A stretch of DNA of 64,000 nucleotides from AG25 sp035518815 (GTDB taxonomy: Bacteria; Gemmatimonadota; Gemmatimonadetes; Gemmatimonadales; GWC2-71-9): the NCBI GenBank assembly GCA_035518815.1, contig DATIXG010000072.1:124001-188000 (forward strand), written 5' to 3'. This document shows positions 59,196-64,000 of this stretch, piece after piece. Made by a program: the position numbers and the translations under genes. The notes under the pieces were generated by a model that saw nothing but the letters and a program-made list of their open reading frames with translations, made no database searches and was not told the DNA's origin. Positions within the stretch are counted from its first letter, which is position 1, and each line of letters opens with the position of its first letter.

Positions 59196-60164
59196 GTGCC
59201 TCGGGGATGGGCAGGCTCTAAGGGGTGCGGCGCGGGTGTCGCCGCTGTGGCCGCGCTGGCGGCGCTGGGTGCCGCCTGCGACGCCGTGCTCCCCGCACCA
59301 ATCGCGAACGGGGACATCCCCCTGCCCGGGCAGGCCTCGCTGCACTACACGGTCGTGGGCGCCGCGGCCGACACGATCATCGTGCTGCATGGCGGCCCAG
59401 GTCTCAACTCCCGATATCTGCGCGCCGCGTTTGATCCGCTCGCCGCCCGTCACACGCTGATCTACTACGACCAGCGCGGGCGCGGCCGCTCCGAGACCGG
59501 GCCCGACACGACCATGTACACGGCGGCTCAGGACGTCGAGGATCTCGACTCTTTGCGGCGGGCCTTCCGGCTGCAGCGGGTAACGCTCGTGGGCCATCAC
59601 TGGGGCGCCGTGCTCGCCGCGCTGTATGCCAAGCGGTATCCCGACCACGTGGCCCGGCTGCTGCTCGTGAGCCCGACCTACCCGAGCGCGACCTATGTGT
59701 ACTGGGCGTCCTCGCTGCCGCACGACGGCCGCGCGATAGAAGCATATGGTCGTGCCCTCGCGGCGCACGCCGACTCCCTCGATCCCGCAAGCTTCTGTGA
59801 GCACTTCTGGGGCTTCATGTTCGCGCCGAGGGAGCTGACCGACCCGGCGCTCGTCCACCGGTTGGCCGGTGAGATGTGCGATGCGCCACCGCTCGCACTG
59901 CGGCACAGCTGGGCCATCCATCGATACGTTCGCGGCTCGATACGCGGGTTCAACCTGCGCGACACGCTACGCGCCGTGGCCGCGCCCACGTTGATCGTCC
60001 ACGGCATGACAGACACGGCAACGGCGGCGAGCGCCCAAGCGTGGGCCGAGTGGATTCCCGGTGCGAAGGAAGTCGTGCTGTCTGAACCGGGACCGTTTCC
60101 CTGGCTCGACCATCGAGAGCGGTTCGATGCCGTGGTCCGGACCTTCCTCGAAGGGGGATTGTGA
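59196..60164 (+). CDS. Alpha/beta-hydrolase-fold lipoprotein with lost catalytic residues
   Basis: This 322-residue protein starts at GTG 59196 with a lipoprotein signal (LAALGAAC). The fold is that of proline iminopeptidase-like hydrolases: HGGPGLNSRYL oxyanion loop, YYDQRGRGRSE, then LVGHHWGAVLA where the nucleophile elbow should read GHSWG. The nucleophile Ser is His. The distal acid is present (VHGMTDT), but the catalytic His position reads GPFPWLD instead of GHFPWLE. Two of three catalytic residues are replaced, so it is probably a binding or structural pseudoenzyme. Its stop overlaps the downstream TonB receptor start, implying a joint role. Confidence 0.8.
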   Translation: MPRGWAGSKGCGAGVAAVAALAALGAACDAVLPAPIANGDIPLPGQASLHYTVVGAAADTIIVLHGGPGLNSRYLRAAFDPLAARHTLIYYDQRGRGRSETGPDTTMYTAAQDVEDLDSLRRAFRLQRVTLVGHHWGAVLAALYAKRYPDHVARLLLVSPTYPSATYVYWASSLPHDGRAIEAYGRALAAHADSLDPASFCEHFWGFMFAPRELTDPALVHRLAGEMCDAPPLALRHSWAIHRYVRGSIRGFNLRDTLRAVAAPTLIVHGMTDTATAASAQAWAEWIPGAKEVVLSEPGPFPWLDHRERFDAVVRTFLEGGL

Positions 60165-62893
60165 TGCGCGTGATGGGAGGAGCAGGCGTGTTGCTCGCCT
60201 GTGCCGCGACCCTCGCCGCACAAGGTACGCCGCAGGGGCGCATCTCCGGCCAGGTGGTCGATCACGACAACGGGCGTCCGCTCGCCTCGGTGCAAGTGTC
60301 GGTGATCGGCCAGGCGGTGGTGGAGACCGACATGGACGGCCATTTCCGCACGCCGCCGATCCCGATCGGCCGCTACAACGTGCGCACCGCCCTGATCGGA
60401 TACCGCGCGGCGCAGGTGGACAGCGTGCTCGTGGAGGACGGGCGTTCCACCGACGTCAATTTCGCGCTCACCGCCCTGCCTCTCGAGCTGAGCGCCATTG
60501 TGGTCGACGCAGCGCCTCCGCCGCCCAAGCCGGCGACCGACGTCGGTCTCCTGAGCGCCCAGCAGGCGGCGCCCGCCGTTTCCGATGGGCTCAGCTCGCA
60601 GACCATCGCGCGCGCGCCCGATGCCAATGCGGGCGAGGCCGTGCGGCGAGTCGCCGGGATCACCATGGTCGACAACAAGTTCCTGGTGTGCCGCGGGCTC
60701 GGCGAACGGTACAGCAATGCGTTGCTCAACGGTGCCGTCATGCCCAATCCCGTGGTCGAGAAGAAAGTCGCGCCGCTCGATCTGTTCCCCTCGGGCTTGA
60801 TCGGCTCGGTGATCGCCCAGAAGACGGCCACGCCGGACATTCCCGGCGATTTCGCCGGCTGCTCGGTGAACCTCGTTACGAAGGACTTCCCCGACACTCG
60901 CATCCTCGAATTCCTCGTGGGCACGCGGGGGTCCCAGGACGCCACCTTTCACGTGGTGCCGCTTGCGCCGACCAGCGGCACCGACTTCCTGGGAATCGAC
61001 GACGGCCGTCGCGACGGCCCCGCGATTCCGTACGCGAACCTTCCCGTGGCGGAGCAGAAGCCGATCCTGCAGGGGTTCCCGGACGTCGTCTGGAATCCCG
61101 CGGCGCGGCACATCGGTCCGGGCGAGGACTTTGCCGGCACCTTCGGAGACCAATGGCCGATGGGGTCGAGTACGCTCGGGACCGTGGCGTCGGTCACGTA
61201 TCGTCACACCCTGGCATTCACACCCGATCGGCTCACCAACATCTACTACTTCGGTCAGCAAGGGGATGAGAAAGTCGATTGGGGCGGCGTCGGGAACCTG
61301 ATTCTGCGACTCGGCGGGCGCAACAAGTTCGGCTGGAAGAACCTCTACACCCGCTCGGCGGACCAGAGCACCATTTCGGCCCAGGGCACCGAAGGCGTGA
61401 CCTACAAGGTCGGTTACCAGGTGAACTGGGTCGAGCGGTACCTGTGGCAGACCCAGCTCACGGGCGAACACAGTCTTTTTTCCGGATCGAACCTCGCGTG
61501 GAACGCGACCTACGGACGCGGACGCATTCACGTGCCGGACAACCACTATGCCGAGTACACGACCGCGCTCGAGCCTGGCGCCGAGACACAGGTGGGGGGC
61601 ATCCGGCAGGTGAGCTCGCTCGAGGATCTCACCCGCAGCGGGCAACTCGATTGGTCCTTCCCGATCTCGCTGCGTCGCCCGGGCGACGCGCTCCTCAAGG
61701 TCGGCGGCGGCTATCGTGCGAAGCACCGCGACTACGACGGGCGTGGCATGACCATCTACCGGGACGGCAATACTGCCCCCGCGAGCGGCATGGACGGCGT
61801 GATCGAAACCCTCCCGCCCGAGCAGGTCTTCGCCGACGAGAATATGGGCAGCTACTTCTCCTACATCGCCTACGGCACACCGAACGACCCGTTCATCGCC
61901 GATGACAACGTGGGCGCCGCATACGGAATGCTCGACGTGCCGGTTCTCTCCCGTGTGCGACTGGTCGGCGGCTTACGCGTCGAGCAGTGGAATTTGCAAC
62001 TGAAGCCGGGGGGCAATAACCCAAAGGGTGACTACCTCACGAAGGGCACCGTCTACACGCGGGATCATCTGGATCCGCTCTGGTCGGCCAACCTCACCAT
62101 CATGTTCTCGGAGCGGATGAACCTCCGGCTGGCGGCGTACCGCACCCTGGCGCGACCGGACACCCGTGAGGTCGCGCCGGGCCAGTACACCTCCTTGCTG
62201 GGCTTCGGCAACTGCACCCAACAGGGGGACACGACGCTCGATCGCAGCCTGATCACGAACGGAGACGTGCGGTGGGAGTTGTATCCCCGGCCGGGTGAGA
62301 TCGTCGCGGTGAGCGGCTTCTACAAGCATTTCAAGGACCCGATCGTGGAGTTGCGCAGCGTCGGGGGGTTCAACAGCGTCAACAGCGTCTGCACCGTGAA
62401 GAACGAGCAGAGCGCAGAAGACCTGGGGGTCGAGGTCGATCTGCGCAAGCTCCTGGGTGGTTTTGCCGTGGGCACGAACCTCACGTTCGTCAAATCGTCG
62501 ATCCAGTTCCATCCGGAAGACGGGCTCGAGGCCCGGCAATTCATCGGCCAGTCACCGTTCGTGGCGAACGCTTACGTGGCGTACGAGCCCCCACAGACCG
62601 CGCTCAACATCTCCGTGCTCTTCAACTACTTCGGAGAGCGGATCAAGCTCTATTCCAACAAGACGAGTCCCGGCGCTGCCCCTTACGCCAACCCCAACTG
62701 GGTCGAGCAGGGTCGCGCGACACTCGACGCCAAGCTGCGCTGGATGTTCAGCCATCAGCTCAAGCTCTCGTTCACGGCGACGAACCTGACGAACGCGCCG
62801 GTCATCATCGCCGAAGATTCGGGCGACCTTCGCACCGTCGAGCGCTACAACCCCGGGACCACTCTCGCGCTCTCGCTGACGTATGCGTTCTAG
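60164..62893 (+). CDS. Large TonB-dependent receptor with carboxypeptidase-regulatory-like domain
   Basis: This 909-residue protein starts at ATG 60164 (GTG 60161 is possible, sharing GTGA with the hydrolase stop). It has a signal peptide (LLACAATLAAQG), a CarboxypepD_reg domain (about 25-105: GRISGQVVDHDNGRPLASVQVSV), then a plug with VCRGLGERYSNALLNGAVMPNPVVEKKVAPLDLFPSGLI, a form seen in sugar- or peptide-related TonB receptors, and a barrel ending ALSLTYAF. The ligand is unknown. The next gene, a lipoprotein, starts within its last codons, giving a coupled OM receptor and surface lipoprotein pair. Confidence 0.9.
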   Translation: MRVMGGAGVLLACAATLAAQGTPQGRISGQVVDHDNGRPLASVQVSVIGQAVVETDMDGHFRTPPIPIGRYNVRTALIGYRAAQVDSVLVEDGRSTDVNFALTALPLELSAIVVDAAPPPPKPATDVGLLSAQQAAPAVSDGLSSQTIARAPDANAGEAVRRVAGITMVDNKFLVCRGLGERYSNALLNGAVMPNPVVEKKVAPLDLFPSGLIGSVIAQKTATPDIPGDFAGCSVNLVTKDFPDTRILEFLVGTRGSQDATFHVVPLAPTSGTDFLGIDDGRRDGPAIPYANLPVAEQKPILQGFPDVVWNPAARHIGPGEDFAGTFGDQWPMGSSTLGTVASVTYRHTLAFTPDRLTNIYYFGQQGDEKVDWGGVGNLILRLGGRNKFGWKNLYTRSADQSTISAQGTEGVTYKVGYQVNWVERYLWQTQLTGEHSLFSGSNLAWNATYGRGRIHVPDNHYAEYTTALEPGAETQVGGIRQVSSLEDLTRSGQLDWSFPISLRRPGDALLKVGGGYRAKHRDYDGRGMTIYRDGNTAPASGMDGVIETLPPEQVFADENMGSYFSYIAYGTPNDPFIADDNVGAAYGMLDVPVLSRVRLVGGLRVEQWNLQLKPGGNNPKGDYLTKGTVYTRDHLDPLWSANLTIMFSERMNLRLAAYRTLARPDTREVAPGQYTSLLGFGNCTQQGDTTLDRSLITNGDVRWELYPRPGEIVAVSGFYKHFKDPIVELRSVGGFNSVNSVCTVKNEQSAEDLGVEVDLRKLLGGFAVGTNLTFVKSSIQFHPEDGLEARQFIGQSPFVANAYVAYEPPQTALNISVLFNYFGERIKLYSNKTSPGAAPYANPNWVEQGRATLDAKLRWMFSHQLKLSFTATNLTNAPVIIAEDSGDLRTVERYNPGTTLALSLTYAF

Positions 62894-64000
62894 CGTCTGG
62901 CTCGCCGTCTGGGCGGGCGCCGCCATCGCGCTCGGGTCCTGCTCCGACTCCTTCGAGCCGGAGGGATCGGTGGCTCCGCCCGACTCCGTTGTCGCGGCAC
63001 CCCTGGGCATGCGCTCCGTGCGTCTCACGTGGTTCCCGAGCACCAGCACGGCCGGGTACGTCATCCAGCGCCGCGCGAACCTGACGGGCCCGTTCGCAAC
63101 GATCAAGCAGCTCGCCTCGGCATCCGTGCGCCAATTCGTGGACGATTCGCTCACCCCGGAAACGACCTACGGCTACCGCGTGCTGGCGTTGTCGAACAAG
63201 GGCGTCGAATCGACGCCCAGTCTGGTGGCGGGAGCCCGGACGGCGCCCTGGCCGGGGATCGTCGCGTCGGTGGCCACTAACCCGCTCCAGCTGGGACCGC
63301 CGAGCGGGTACGAGGTCACGGTCGCGAGGAACGGCGACACGCTCCAGGCGGCGCTCGCTGCCCTCGATGAACACCGCTTCGGTCCGTTGCCGCCCGGGCC
63401 ATATGCCGTGCACCTCACAGGCCTCGAGTCGAACTGCACGCTATCCGGTGGCCCCGACCGCACGGTTACCGTGACGGACCAGGGGCTCGAGACCCTGCAA
63501 CGTGCAACCTACAACGTGGACTGCCGCGACCCGAACCGGGGCAGCCTCACCGTGAACGTGGCGACCACGGGCGATAGCCTCGACGCCGATGGATACACGC
63601 TGACACTGAGCGGCGTTGCGGACGACGCCACGCTCCCGGATTCCCAGCGCGCGGTCTTCCAACAGGACAACCTCGCGTCGCAGGCGCTGGCGCAGCGTCA
63701 GTACGCCTCGCTGCGCCCCGGCAACTACACGGCCGACCTCACGGGCGTCGCGGGGAACTGCACGGTACAGGGAGGGACGTCACAGAGCTTCCATCTCGCC
63801 GCGCTCGAGGACGTGTCTCGATCGTTCAGTGTGACGTGTCCGGCCGCCGAAGATCCCACGCGGCCGCTGGTGTGGCGCAGCGCGTGGTCCGCCGCGACGG
63901 CGCCTGCCGGCGCCCAGGTTTCCCTCGCGGTGAGCCTCGACCTGTCGCGCAAGCCGGGCCAGCACGTGAACGCCGTCCAGGCCGCGTTGCGCTACGATGC
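62883..64000 (+). CDS. Lipoprotein with FN3 and repeated extracellular domains, truncated by the window
   Basis: The frame from ATG 62883 is open to the window edge (372 codons). It has a lipobox (IALGSC). Then come an FN3-like domain (about 40-120, RLTWFPSTSTAGYVIQRR), a domain ending NCTLSGGPDRTVTV, and a related domain beginning GSLTVNVATTGDSLDADGY and ending GNCTVQGGTSQSFHL. The frame continues with a cohesin-like strand, VSLAVSLDLSRKPGQHV. This repeat style is common in Gemmatimonadota surface proteins. It probably sits in the outer membrane next to the TonB receptor. Total length is unknown. Confidence 0.8.
   Translation, partial: MRSSVWLAVWAGAAIALGSCSDSFEPEGSVAPPDSVVAAPLGMRSVRLTWFPSTSTAGYVIQRRANLTGPFATIKQLASASVRQFVDDSLTPETTYGYRVLALSNKGVESTPSLVAGARTAPWPGIVASVATNPLQLGPPSGYEVTVARNGDTLQAALAALDEHRFGPLPPGPYAVHLTGLESNCTLSGGPDRTVTVTDQGLETLQRATYNVDCRDPNRGSLTVNVATTGDSLDADGYTLTLSGVADDATLPDSQRAVFQQDNLASQALAQRQYASLRPGNYTADLTGVAGNCTVQGGTSQSFHLAALEDVSRSFSVTCPAAEDPTRPLVWRSAWSAATAPAGAQVSLAVSLDLSRKPGQHVNAVQAALRYD

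Overview
The window is a high-GC, densely packed Gram-negative chromosome segment with no phage, plasmid, insertion sequence or CRISPR signal. Outer-membrane receptors, several lipoproteins, an FtsE/FtsX/EnvC-type set, lytic transglycosylases and a glycosyltransferase of the heptosyltransferase class show a diderm envelope. The gene mix, the GTG/TTG starts coupled by GTGA or ATGA overlaps, and the FN3 plus repeated extracellular domains of the last gene suggest Gemmatimonadota. That placement is a judgement by eye, not a search result.

Layout. 1-6.8 kb: partial DUF58 gene, DUF4384 exported protein, M28 peptidase, an unusual short Rho, LepA/EF4 and an EEP-fold lipoprotein. 6.9-17.8 kb: one unbroken plus-strand string of twelve genes (GT9 glycosyltransferase, ROK kinase, PfkB kinase, STAS/HATPase pair, Cys/Met-type PLP lyase, FtsE, FtsX, EnvC-like factor, HlyD-type adaptor, ABC ATPase, ABC-2 permease), facing a GGDEF protein. 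19.3-25.8 kb: pcm and nfo lead into a metal locus with a small Cys/His exported protein, porin-like barrel, ZnuA-type binding protein, ZnuB-type permease, another barrel and a metzincin lipoprotein. 25.8-37 kb: MaeB malic enzyme, HD phosphohydrolase, PP2C phosphatase with a triple-FHA tail-anchored protein, LPG-synthase-like membrane protein, UvrA, EamA transporter, receiver protein, tRNA-Asn. 37-42 kb: two large convergent sensor kinases. 42.4-48.5 kb: HolB, two lytic transglycosylases, three small unknown genes, a branched-chain aminotransferase, DUF983, tRNA-Lys. 48.6-55.9 kb: beta-propeller protein, a second Cys/His exported protein, two TonB-dependent receptors and a relic of the propeller gene. 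55.9-64 kb: membrane hydrolase-like protein, PolX, OmpR-type regulator with an 11-bp repeat array, then a pseudo-hydrolase / TonB receptor / repeat lipoprotein operon that leaves the window.

The most interesting signals are: the metal locus and its paralogous Cys/His small protein that appears twice, each time just upstream of an outer-membrane barrel; an alpha/beta hydrolase with both catalytic Ser and His replaced, coupled to a TonB receptor; three-turn direct repeats in front of an OmpR/PhoB regulator; a perfect CRP-consensus palindrome; a Rho lacking its RNA-contact aromatics; promoters that place transcription starts at or next to the start codon; and a duplicated, decayed C-terminus of the propeller gene.
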